Assembly (NCBI RefSeq): GCF_049860805.1
Contig: NZ_CP187555.1
Coordinates: 3,906,001 to 3,970,000, forward strand
Source: Parabacteroides sp900760525
GTDB lineage: Bacteria > Bacteroidota > Bacteroidia > Bacteroidales > Tannerellaceae
Direction of reading: 5' to 3'
DNA length: 64,000 nucleotides
Part shown: positions 16,293 through 24,324 of the stretch, piece after piece
Layout of the letters: every line of letters begins with the position of its first letter
How positions within the stretch are numbered: the first letter of the stretch is position 1
Position numbers and translations under genes: made by a program
The notes under the pieces: model-generated
Database searches by the model: none
What the model was told of the DNA's origin: nothing
The model's input: only the letters and a program-made list of their open reading frames with translations

Positions 16293-16904
16293 TTACTCAA
16301 AGACTTTAAACTCATACCCTTCCCCCAGCAACCATTCTATCGCCCGGGGCATCGCTTCGCGCATATTGCCTTCGGCTTTCAGCGAGTCGTGGAAGACGAT
16401 AACGGAGCCGTTGCGGGTATAGTTCTTCACCACGTTGAAGACGCCGTTCGGTGTCATGTGCGGGCTGTAATCGCGCGTCACCACGTCCCACATGATGATC
16501 CGGTAATGCCTCCTGAGCCATACCACCTGCGGAAAACGCATGTGACCGTGGGGCGGGCGGAAGAGGTCGCTTTTGATATAGTCGGCGGCCTTTTCCACAT
16601 TAGCTAAATAGTTCTTGGTCCAGAAGCGGATGCCCTGGATATGGTTGAACGTATGGTTACCCACACGATGTCCCCGGTCCAGTACCATCCGGTAGATGTC
16701 CGGATGCTTGCGGACGTTGTCCCCGACACAGAAGAAGGTGGCTTTTACGCCATATTTGTCTAATATATCCAATACCCAAGGGGTAACCTCGGGGACCGGG
16801 CCATCGTCGAAGGTGAGATATACACACTTCTTCTTTGCCGGAATCCGCCAGATTACCCCTGGAAACAGGACCCTGTAAAACCAGGGCGGTTGTTCTATAA
16901 ACAT
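16293..16904 (-). CDS. Polysaccharide deacetylase (NodB/CE4)
   Basis: A 203-residue CE4 deacetylase of minimal length. Motif 1 is T-F-D-D-G-P (Asp33, Asp34), motif 2 is H-T-F-N-H (His84, His88, metal ligands) and motif 3 is R-P-P-H-G. There is no cleavable signal, but the N-terminus (P-P-W-F-Y-R-V-L-F-P-G-V-I-W) is hydrophobic and could associate with the membrane. It lies two bases after the DUF2723 membrane protein and directly against queG. Bacteroidetes often pair this deacetylase with DUF2723, which suggests joint work on a membrane-bound sugar or glycan (inference). Substrate is unknown. Confidence 0.9.
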   Translation of the reverse strand: MFIEQPPWFYRVLFPGVIWRIPAKKKCVYLTFDDGPVPEVTPWVLDILDKYGVKATFFCVGDNVRKHPDIYRMVLDRGHRVGNHTFNHIQGIRFWTKNYLANVEKAADYIKSDLFRPPHGHMRFPQVVWLRRHYRIIMWDVVTRDYSPHMTPNGVFNVVKNYTRNGSVIVFHDSLKAEGNMREAMPRAIEWLLGEGYEFKVFE

Positions 16905-16906
16905 AT

Positions 16907-19900
16907 CTATTCCCTACCCACCGATTCGTAAGCCATACGGTAGTTGTCAAACTCTTCCTGGTATTTCTTATTGAATTCGGGGTTGTAATGCTTGTTAATT
17001 AACAATATCTGATTCATGATCTGCATATCCTGCAACAATTCAGATTCTACAGATGCCAACTGCATCGGGTTCAAGCGGAAGTACCAGTTGATGTTACGCA
17101 TCATGTTCTCGGCAATGCCTGCAAATACTTCTTCTGCCTTCTCTTTCTGGCCCAGCACATAGTATAACTCACCGGTCGACAGAGCCGTGTAGTCGAGCGG
17201 AACGTTTTCCGGCGGCAGCACCTGCATACATTTATCCAGTACTTCCAATGCCTTGTCGTTCTTGCCTTCTCTTACCAATGCCTCTGCCAGCTTGTTGAAC
17301 AGCATCATGCGGTAGCTTTTGCACATGCGCATTACATTCTCGTCGATGTAAACGCCCGGTTTATCGACGCCGCCCCATTTGAATTTGTTCATCACGTTGT
17401 CATACATCTTGTCGGTGTTGACTGCCTTGTTGGCATTTTTCGGAACGACCTGGTAAGCAAGACCGGTCTGTTCGAAGTAGCCGTCTAAGTTGACGAACTG
17501 ATCCGGGCTAACCGTGATCGCGTAGTACATCGGACGTTCGAAGTTGTTGGTCTGCAACATGTCGAGGATCGTCAGTTCCTGTTTACCCAACGCATTCTTT
17601 CCGGCGAGGTTGATCATCATCTGGTCTACCATACCGTCTGTCTTGCCGCCTAAGATCTTGGCTCCGGCGACAGAGTCGACCTTGTAGTACAGTTTGTCGG
17701 CCGGAATATAATCCAGTTCCTGGTTGATACCCGGAATCTTCTTGAACTTCGGATCGTCGCTGCGGACAAAGTTCAGCGCTGTGTTCAAGTCGATCGAATC
17801 TTTTGTCAGCGGGAATACATAGGCCGCATCGCGGGTTCCTTGTATATACTGGTCGCGTGTCCAGGTGATAGGCAGCGGAGCGGACTCGTAAGCCTGTTTC
17901 TTCATCTGGTCGATGTACCAGTCGGTCTGCAGGTAGCTGGTGTTACATACGCGGACATCGGTGCGGACGCCTTCTACCTCCTGGGCATACCACAAAGGGA
18001 ATGTGTCGTTATCGCCGTTGGTGAAGATGATCGCATTCGGCTCGCAGGATTCCAGATAGTTGGAACCGAAATCGCGGCAGACATAGCGTCCCGAGCGGTC
18101 GTGGTCGTCCCAGTTCTGTCCGGCCATCTGGATAGGTATGAGCAGGCAGAGCACGGTGGCCACCGATCCGGCGATAACCGGGTTCAATTTGCCGTATCGC
18201 TCCAATCCTTTTGCCAGTGCCGCGACACCGAACCCGATCCAGATACAGAACGCATAGAACGATCCGGCATACGCATAGTCTCGTTCACGCGGCTGGTACG
18301 GCGTCTGGTTCAGGTACAACACGATCGCCAGACCGGTCATGAAGAACAGGAAGAAGGTCACCCAGAAACTCTGGATCCCTTTCTGTCCCGAATAAGCCTG
18401 GAACAGCAGACCTAAGATCCCTAACAACAACGGCAACATATAATAGACATTGTGCCCTTTATTATTCACGATATCGAACGGCATATCTTCCTGCGGGCCC
18501 ACCAGCACTTCGTCAATAAACGGAATACCGGTAATCCAGTTGCCGTTTATCACCTCGCCATTTCCCTGGATGTCGTTCTGACGGCCGGAGAAGTTCCACA
18601 TGAAATAGCGCCAGTACATAAACTTCAACTGGTAGGAGAAGAAGAACTTCAGGTTTTCCGCGAATGTCGGTTTCATTACGCTCTTCATCTCTCCGCAATA
18701 GTTATATTTCACCGGTTGCCCTTTTACCTGCGCCCAATCCTTGTAGGCTTGTACATGGCGCGGGTCGGAACTGTACATACGCGGGAACAGCATGTTCAGT
18801 TCGTCGACATATTTATATTCCTGGTCGGTGCGGGACACATAATAACGGTCTTTCTCGTTTTTGTCTTTCTTGATCACACGGCTCCAGGTCGGTTCGCCTT
18901 CTGTCGTAACAGGTACGCAACTTCCTCCCTGGTTTTCGCGCTGTACTTCCGATACGTAGGTCTGCCCGTAAAGGAGCGGAGTCTTGCCATATTGTTCACG
19001 TGCCAGATAGGTACGCAGCGTAAAGATATCGCTCGGCGCGTTCTGGTTCATCGGTGTGTCGGCCGTTGCACGGATCAGCGTCAGTGCATACGAAGAATAG
19101 CCCACAACGACAACCATCAGGCAGACTAAGACCGTATTCAGTGTCTTGATATTCACCTTTTGGCTCTTGAACAGGTACAGGCTCAAAGCTGCAGTCAGAA
19201 TGACCGCCAACACGTAACCGCTGCCGATAAACGGAATACCGATCAATACGATCGACAGGATGAATGCAATTTTCATACGTGTCGGATGGATCTCGTCGCG
19301 CATGGTTTCCCAAATAGACCAGATCAATACGCCAGCCACAATGATCACATAAGCAAATACTCCGGAATTGTAAGGCATACCTAATATGTTGACAAACAAC
19401 AGTTCGAAATAACCGCAAACCTCGACCAATCCCTGTACGACACCATACATCATCAACGCAATAATAGCGAAAGAAACGAGCAGGGCAACCAACGTACCCT
19501 TCATTGTAGGATTCGGGAATTTCTTATAGTAATATACCAGCACGATAGCCGGGATACACAGCAAGTTCAGTAAGTGGACACCGATACTCAACCCCATCAG
19601 GTAAGCGATCAGCACGATCCAGCGGTCTGCATGTGGCTTGTCGGCAACAGCTTCCCACTTCAGGATCAGCCAGAAAACGACGGCTGTAAAGAGCGATGAA
19701 TAGGCATAAACTTCCCCTTCCACGGCACTGAACCAGAATGTATCACTGAATGTATAAGCCAACGCTCCCACCAGGCCGCTACCCATAATGGTAATCATCT
19801 GGCCTAAAGAGGCCTCTTCTCCGTCTTTCACCATAATCTTGCGGGCAAGATGGGTGATACTCCAGAAAAGGAACAGGATCGTCAGTCCGCTAAACAGGGC

Positions 19901-20146
19901 AGACATCGTATTCACCATCTTTGCCACTGTGGCAGGGTCGGATGCAAGTTGTGTAAACAGGTTGGCCGTCAACATAAAGAACGGTGCTCCGGGCGGATGC
20001 CCTACTTCCAGCTTGTAAGCCGAAGAAATGAACTCACCGCAGTCCCAGAAGCTGGCAGTGGGTTCCATAGTCATCAAATAAACGGTCGAAGCGATCGCAA
20101 AAACAATCCAGCCCAACGCGTTGTTGATCAGTTTATACTTTCCCAT
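16907..20146 (-). CDS. DUF2723 multi-pass membrane protein (TMEM260-like, GT-C type)
   Basis: A 1079-residue protein. The N-terminal half (to about residue 560) carries about 12-14 hydrophobic helices. An early acidic loop, M-T-M-E-P-T-A-S-F-W-D-C-G-E-F-I-S-S-A-Y-K, matches the DUF2723 signature and resembles the lumenal acidic loop of GT-C enzymes. The C-terminal half is soluble, with a metal- or sugar-site-like D-N-D-T-F-P-L-W-Y-A-Q-E segment near 700 and TPR-like helices at the end. The animal homologue TMEM260 is an O-mannosyltransferase, so a protein O-glycosyltransferase role is reasonable but unproven. It heads the four-gene operon behind a TACCTTTG promoter. Confidence 0.85.
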   Translation of the reverse strand: MGKYKLINNALGWIVFAIASTVYLMTMEPTASFWDCGEFISSAYKLEVGHPPGAPFFMLTANLFTQLASDPATVAKMVNTMSALFSGLTILFLFWSITHLARKIMVKDGEEASLGQMITIMGSGLVGALAYTFSDTFWFSAVEGEVYAYSSLFTAVVFWLILKWEAVADKPHADRWIVLIAYLMGLSIGVHLLNLLCIPAIVLVYYYKKFPNPTMKGTLVALLVSFAIIALMMYGVVQGLVEVCGYFELLFVNILGMPYNSGVFAYVIIVAGVLIWSIWETMRDEIHPTRMKIAFILSIVLIGIPFIGSGYVLAVILTAALSLYLFKSQKVNIKTLNTVLVCLMVVVVGYSSYALTLIRATADTPMNQNAPSDIFTLRTYLAREQYGKTPLLYGQTYVSEVQRENQGGSCVPVTTEGEPTWSRVIKKDKNEKDRYYVSRTDQEYKYVDELNMLFPRMYSSDPRHVQAYKDWAQVKGQPVKYNYCGEMKSVMKPTFAENLKFFFSYQLKFMYWRYFMWNFSGRQNDIQGNGEVINGNWITGIPFIDEVLVGPQEDMPFDIVNNKGHNVYYMLPLLLGILGLLFQAYSGQKGIQSFWVTFFLFFMTGLAIVLYLNQTPYQPRERDYAYAGSFYAFCIWIGFGVAALAKGLERYGKLNPVIAGSVATVLCLLIPIQMAGQNWDDHDRSGRYVCRDFGSNYLESCEPNAIIFTNGDNDTFPLWYAQEVEGVRTDVRVCNTSYLQTDWYIDQMKKQAYESAPLPITWTRDQYIQGTRDAAYVFPLTKDSIDLNTALNFVRSDDPKFKKIPGINQELDYIPADKLYYKVDSVAGAKILGGKTDGMVDQMMINLAGKNALGKQELTILDMLQTNNFERPMYYAITVSPDQFVNLDGYFEQTGLAYQVVPKNANKAVNTDKMYDNVMNKFKWGGVDKPGVYIDENVMRMCKSYRMMLFNKLAEALVREGKNDKALEVLDKCMQVLPPENVPLDYTALSTGELYYVLGQKEKAEEVFAGIAENMMRNINWYFRLNPMQLASVESELLQDMQIMNQILLINKHYNPEFNKKYQEEFDNYRMAYESVGRE

Positions 20147-20210
20147 ACTTTGTATAAAGTGTAATAATTAATTGTCTAAATCTATTATCCTCTTGACGGA
20201 CAATCGGCCG

Positions 20211-20218
20211 CAAAGGTA
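20211..20218 (-). promoter_or_regulatory. -7 promoter box TACCTTTG (minus strand)
   Basis: Reads CAAAGGTA on the plus strand, 65 bases ahead of the DUF2723 start. The rest of the 20147-20607 gap holds no gene I can support, only a weak inverted repeat GCATGAG/CTCATGC near 20409-20436. Confidence 0.65.
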
Positions 20219-20607
20219 AGCATTTACGTTTAATACCAACGTCCTGATACGCTATAAATTGTGTGGAAGAGATTAGAAATATATTAAAAGAACCGGCTGA
20301 ATGACAGTCTAAAATCTGAAGATTTGCTGACATTCGGATGACGACAAACTGACATCTGTGGTTACACGGGCATGCGTTCCAAATTTCATGGGCATGCAAT
20401 TACTGCTGCATGAGCATCTATTTGCAGACTCATGCTGTGGCTTTTCCGGACGATCCGGAGACAAACAGGTAAGCGTTACTGGCGAGAGTCGGGGAAAAGC
20501 CCTTTCCCGCTTCAAAAAGACGAAACGGAAAGAAAGGCTTTTTCTGCCGACGTGGGGAAAAGGATGGGGTATTGTTTGTCGTACGTCGTTTGGAAGTTCG
20601 GGTTGCT

Positions 20608-21333
20608 TCAAAACAAATACCCTATCCCTATCGTAATATTATGCTCTCTTCCCATAACACTATGCCGATACAAATTGACCTCATATCCTAAATTGCAAAC
20701 GATGTTATGAGCCTGAATAGCGACTTGCGATGCGATCCCCATATCGAACCGGTCATAAGCATATAAGTCAAAAGTGCTCCAACTCTCTTGATGGATTGAG
20801 CTTGTATTGTTGGGAACTGAATAAACCGTTTCCGAGAATTTGTTTTTTCCGCCTACACCAATTGCAAAATAAGGTCCGGCAGCTATTGAAACTGCATAAT
20901 TTTCGTTTAGTTTCCATTTGTATTGGGCTAAGAGCGGAATTTGTAAATAATCTCTTTTCGTGTCGAAGTCTTTGATACTGAATTGATTTATTCCTCCGTT
21001 ATAATCAATTCCGTTTACACCGGGTGTGAATGGATATTCTTGGTAGGTTCCATCAGGTTTTTGTAAACGTAATGCTCCGGTTGTATAAGCTTCTTTCTTT
21101 TGGTAAAAATATAAACCGGAAGCAACAGCCCATCCTTGTTCGCCTTGGAAGTTATAGTTCAACCGCATTCCGATGCGAGGTGAGACCGTCGCATCCATAG
21201 TTTTCTTTTTCAATATGGAAACACCGGCTTCAGGCATCACCTGTAATTGGGCATTGGCCTTTATACCTGTACTTACGGCAAGGATAAGGATTAATACGAG
21301 GCTTTGCTGAATAAACGACTCTTTTTTTCTCAT
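20608..21333 (-). CDS. Outer-membrane beta-barrel protein (PorT-like)
   Basis: A 241-residue protein with a signal peptide (about 1-28, ending K-A-N-A-Q) and alternating aromatic/polar strands typical of an eight- to ten-stranded outer-membrane barrel. Examples are R-I-G-M-R-L-N-Y-N-F, L-Y-F-Y-Q-K-K and Y-A-V-S-I-A-A-G-P-Y-F-A-I-G-V-G. It ends with the classical C-terminal barrel strand I-T-I-G-I-G-Y-L-F. No ligand-binding motif is visible. It follows another barrel gene on the same strand by 82 bases and may be cotranscribed. Function is probably structural or sensory in the outer membrane. Confidence 0.82.
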   Translation of the reverse strand: MRKKESFIQQSLVLILILAVSTGIKANAQLQVMPEAGVSILKKKTMDATVSPRIGMRLNYNFQGEQGWAVASGLYFYQKKEAYTTGALRLQKPDGTYQEYPFTPGVNGIDYNGGINQFSIKDFDTKRDYLQIPLLAQYKWKLNENYAVSIAAGPYFAIGVGGKNKFSETVYSVPNNTSSIHQESWSTFDLYAYDRFDMGIASQVAIQAHNIVCNLGYEVNLYRHSVMGREHNITIGIGYLF

Positions 21334-21415
21334 ATTATAAACTATTTATTTGTTGTATTCATCGATACGACAGGAAAAATTGAAAAACCCCCATCCTGCC
21401 GCTTGGTTATTTTGC

Positions 21416-22039
21416 TTATTTGATAGAAAACGGGATGTACACCGATAGCATCAAATCAGACAAATGCCCCCGACGCCCGAGTGCCGGACCGTCGTTGAAG
21501 TGTTTCAGTGTGTTCAGGAAACCATATTGATAAGAGAGTCCCAATTCGCAATGTTTACTCAACCGGTAACCGGCTTTAGCCATTACGGAGAGGTCGAATA
21601 CGGCTTGAGGCTGTACATATAATGTAGGAGCTGCCCCTAAGCCGAAATGGAATTTGTCGGTAAGGCGATAGTTCCAACTGGCGGTGATGGAAATCGGCAT
21701 GATGAAATCGGTAAAACTTTTTCCGTCTTCACTTGTACCATAATTCCCATCACCGTCTCCTTCAAAGAAAAGAGAATACTGATACGTGCTCATGCCTTGG
21801 AATCCGATCGTTGCATCCAAGTCAAAAAAAGATTTGCATTCGGGCTGGAAACGGACACGGTAGCCGATCATACCATTGCCTTTCAAATCATGGTTATAAC
21901 CAAGATCAGATGTGTTCCAATCTGATTTGTGGCTGTCCTGCATCGGAAAGCCGATACCGCCACCGATCAACAGACCGTGTTCGGTCTGAGCGAAAGCGGT
22001 GGTTGAAATGAATAAAAATAATAATAATAATTTTTTCAT
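21416..22039 (-). CDS. Outer-membrane beta-barrel protein
   Basis: A 207-residue protein with a short signal peptide (M-K-K-L-L-L-L-F-L-F-I-S-T-T-A-F-A-Q). Repeated amphipathic strands such as G-L-L-I-G-G-G-I-G-F-P and I-S-I-T-A-S-W-N-Y-R-L follow, with the final strand L-S-V-Y-I-P-F-S-I. It looks like a small OmpA-N or PorT-like barrel without a periplasmic domain. Its start lies only two bases beyond the stop of a 32-codon secreted-looking peptide, with which it must share the promoter at 22167. It is the second of three genes downstream of the TPR/HTH regulator. Confidence 0.8.
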   Translation of the reverse strand: MKKLLLLFLFISTTAFAQTEHGLLIGGGIGFPMQDSHKSDWNTSDLGYNHDLKGNGMIGYRVRFQPECKSFFDLDATIGFQGMSTYQYSLFFEGDGDGNYGTSEDGKSFTDFIMPISITASWNYRLTDKFHFGLGAAPTLYVQPQAVFDLSVMAKAGYRLSKHCELGLSYQYGFLNTLKHFNDGPALGRRGHLSDLMLSVYIPFSIK

Positions 22040-22041
22040 GG

Positions 22042-22140
22042 CTATTCGTTTATTTTGAATTTAACTTTCTTTTTTGCAAAGCAAGGAAGCGAAATTGCCA
22101 GAACCAATATCAGACTCCCCAATTTTCTAATTGCGTTCAT
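22042..22140 (-). CDS. Predicted 32-residue secreted or membrane peptide
   Basis: Translated by hand. It starts with M-N-A-I-R-K-L-G, then has a hydrophobic core S-L-I-L-V-L-A-I-S-L-P-C-F-A and a strongly basic end K-K-K-V-K-F-K-I-N-E. This is a textbook signal-peptide layout with A-K cleavage, leaving a ten-residue basic peptide, or else a tiny anchored peptide. It lies about 20 bases downstream of the probable transcription start of promoter 22167 and two bases before the barrel gene start. It could be a real small protein, a coupling leader for the barrel, or coincidence. No homologue is known to me. Confidence 0.5.
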   Translation of the reverse strand: MNAIRKLGSLILVLAISLPCFAKKKVKFKINE

Positions 22141-22166
22141 TCCATTTTTGTTTTAAAAATCTTTGG

Positions 22167-22174
22167 CAAAAGTA
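22167..22174 (-). promoter_or_regulatory. -7 promoter box TACTTTTG (minus strand)
   Basis: Reads CAAAAGTA on the plus strand. It would start transcription near 22160, just ahead of the 32-codon peptide and the beta-barrel gene. Confidence 0.65.
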
Positions 22175-22293
22175 GTAGTGGACTTTGAGAGCGCCAAAAA
22201 CGGTCAAAAAGTATATGGACAAGCCTGGATTTATATGGACAAATAGCCTTAAAGCTTTATGTTTCAATAGAAATGCAATATAAAATGTAAGAG

Positions 22294-23979
22294 TTAAATT
22301 ACGATATTCTCCAATGTCTTTTGAATGATAAATTCGCAAATTCCTGTTTTTGTATTGGCTAGTTTCAACGCTTGGCGAGTTCTAAGCCTGCGTTTATTGG
22401 CAGAATCCGGATTGATCCCTAAAAGCATAGCTTCTGATTTTATGCTGATATTCAAGAAACTAAGGTAGCAGGTTTCTATCTCGGCTTTTTTCAAAGTTTC
22501 TATATCTTGTACGGCTGCTTGCCAGTTCGGACAAGCGGAGTCAATCAGCTCTTTTAAGTTCTCCCAATCTTGTTCTGAAAGCGTTTGTCCATATTTTTTC
22601 TTGTTGTTCGTACGCTCTATCAGCTCTTGGAAAAGTAAGGAATGCTGTAGTTTCTCACATTTCAGAATAAGGATTTCCTTTTTGGCTTGAACCATTTTTT
22701 CGCGAATTTGCATATCCTCTTCTTTACTTGTACTGATGTCGATTATCCCTTTTTGCTTGATTTCATTTTCCAATTTAGCTAACAGTTGCTCTTTTTCGTC
22801 TAATAGTTGCTGCTGTTTATTGATTTTATCCAGTCTTTGCTGGTTCTTATACAGATAGAACAAAACGCTGGTTAAGCTGACGAAAAGGATAAGCCCGCTT
22901 AATAAGTAGATGATAGAATATAGTTTTTGGTTTTGTCTGATAACGACCAATGAATCATGTCGCTTTTCTGCATCGATGATATCGACTTGCATTTTTACAT
23001 CATACAGAGAATCTTTTGCTTCGCAATATTGTTCCAAATATTGTAATGCTTCTAATGGGTTATTATCTTCTTCTTCGATCATATAATTGGTATATAAACG
23101 ATCCGAATAAAAATATGGATTTCGACTTGTCGAACCTGTTTTTTCTAAGTAAAAGCGTGCTGAATCCAATAGGCCGTTATTTAAAAACATATGACTTAAT
23201 GCCATATAGGTAGAAGCTTTATTTATCGTGTCATAAGCCAAACTTCTGAAGAAATAGGACTTCGCCTTGTCTATTTGATCCAAGTGCTTATAAATATTCC
23301 CTAATCCGTTTGCAATCGAAGCTATTCCGACTGAATCATTCATTTCTGTAACGATCGAATCGGCGTTCAGCATTAGGTCAAGTGCGAGGGAAACAGAATC
23401 CTCGAATACCCAGGTTATGCTGATATCCCGCAAGGCAAACGCATAACTCCGCGTATTATTTGCTTTTTTGAAAAAGGCGGCAGCCTCTTCATACTTTCGC
23501 CGTTCTTCGGAACGTTGCCCGGTGTAAGTGTACAAGTCTGCCATATAACTGCAGATATATCCGGCTACATTATATAAATGTTTCTCCTTTGCCAAATCCA
23601 ACGCTTCCGAATAAGCATTTGTTGCCGGGATGAAAAGTTTGTCTTCCATATACGAGCGTCCCAAGTACAGGCCGATCCAAGCCTCTTGCTCTGCTGTTCC
23701 GTGACTTTTGTACCAGTCTAAAGCGCGGTTGAGCTGTTCGGTGTAGAGCATGTCTTTAAATAGCTTATCTGCCGCCCGGCTATAGAGCATACACCAACGG
23801 GCGAACTGCCGTTCGTTCAGTTTGTCCGGCAGTGCTATTCCTTCCAATATCGCGTATGCACTGTCCGGATGAACCGGCAGTAACGTTTCCGCCCGATCCA
23901 TCTGTTCCGAAGCGACCTGATTTTCCCTGCAAGAGAAAAAGGCGATGGATAAAAGAACAAATACAACTATGTTTTTCAT
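22294..23979 (-). CDS. Membrane-bound TPR regulator with C-terminal helix-turn-helix
   Basis: Start chosen at M-K-N-I-V-V-F-V-L-L-S-I-A-F-F-S-C (561 residues), because a TATCTTTG box sits directly upstream and the longer frame lacks support. Layout: signal or lipobox-like N-terminus (Cys17), TPR-like helices to about 320, one membrane helix near 350-375 (I-I-Y-L-L-S-G-L-I-L-F-V), then a cytoplasmic coiled coil (about 380-450). The C-terminal helix-turn-helix is L-L-G-I-N-P-D-S-A-N-K-R-R-L-R-T-R, of the LuxR-like kind found in this Bacteroidetes group. It probably senses an envelope signal and binds DNA at the membrane. It lies upstream of a peptide and two outer-membrane barrels, its likely targets (inference). 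Confidence 0.78.
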   Translation of the reverse strand: MKNIVVFVLLSIAFFSCRENQVASEQMDRAETLLPVHPDSAYAILEGIALPDKLNERQFARWCMLYSRAADKLFKDMLYTEQLNRALDWYKSHGTAEQEAWIGLYLGRSYMEDKLFIPATNAYSEALDLAKEKHLYNVAGYICSYMADLYTYTGQRSEERRKYEEAAAFFKKANNTRSYAFALRDISITWVFEDSVSLALDLMLNADSIVTEMNDSVGIASIANGLGNIYKHLDQIDKAKSYFFRSLAYDTINKASTYMALSHMFLNNGLLDSARFYLEKTGSTSRNPYFYSDRLYTNYMIEEEDNNPLEALQYLEQYCEAKDSLYDVKMQVDIIDAEKRHDSLVVIRQNQKLYSIIYLLSGLILFVSLTSVLFYLYKNQQRLDKINKQQQLLDEKEQLLAKLENEIKQKGIIDISTSKEEDMQIREKMVQAKKEILILKCEKLQHSLLFQELIERTNNKKKYGQTLSEQDWENLKELIDSACPNWQAAVQDIETLKKAEIETCYLSFLNISIKSEAMLLGINPDSANKRRLRTRQALKLANTKTGICEFIIQKTLENIVI

Positions 23980-24001
23980 ACGAACGGAGATTGTTATCTT
24001 A

Positions 24002-24009
24002 CAAAGATA
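24002..24009 (-). promoter_or_regulatory. -7 promoter box TATCTTTG (minus strand)
   Basis: Reads CAAAGATA on the plus strand and sits in the short dyad TTATCTT-ac-AAAGATAA. It is 23 bases ahead of the regulator start. The rest of the gap to 24297 holds only small inverted repeats, such as ATTACCC/GGGTAAT near 24123-24141. Confidence 0.65.
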
Positions 24010-24297
24010 AGCAAAATAATGGGATTTGTAAAAAGAAACGACAATATCCCCCGGAAAGTCGGAAATACAACATAAAAAATTGAACAGTAGCAATTTATTG
24101 AAAATGCCTGTTTGTTAAAAAATATTACCCTTGCGGGTAATTTGATTTAGATGGGGTAGAAAATCGAATTAGACGCGGTAGTAGTTTCGATTTGAACCAA
24201 TAGCTTTTTTAGAAAAATGACAATAAGGGGCAAGTGCGTATGGATGAAAATGAAAGAAAATTCCGGGTGATCTTTTGCCGGATCAGTAAAAGCCTTC

Positions 24298-24305
24298 TAT
24301 CTTTG
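24298..24305 (+). promoter_or_regulatory. -7 promoter box TATCTTTG
   Basis: Matches TAnnTTTG, 19 bases before the start codon of the SNF2 helicase gene, implying a very short leader. Confidence 0.65.
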
Positions 24306-24324
24306 TAAGATTGAAGGAAAAGAT

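Noticed and set aside
20358..20636. 92-codon plus-strand frame in the 20.1-20.6 kb gap
   Set aside because: No promoter or ribosome site and no domain; it runs into the barrel gene on the other strand.
22127..22339. 70-codon minus-strand frame after the TPR regulator
   Set aside because: Overlaps the regulator stop and the promoter of the next gene; no start signal. The 32-codon frame inside this region is better supported.
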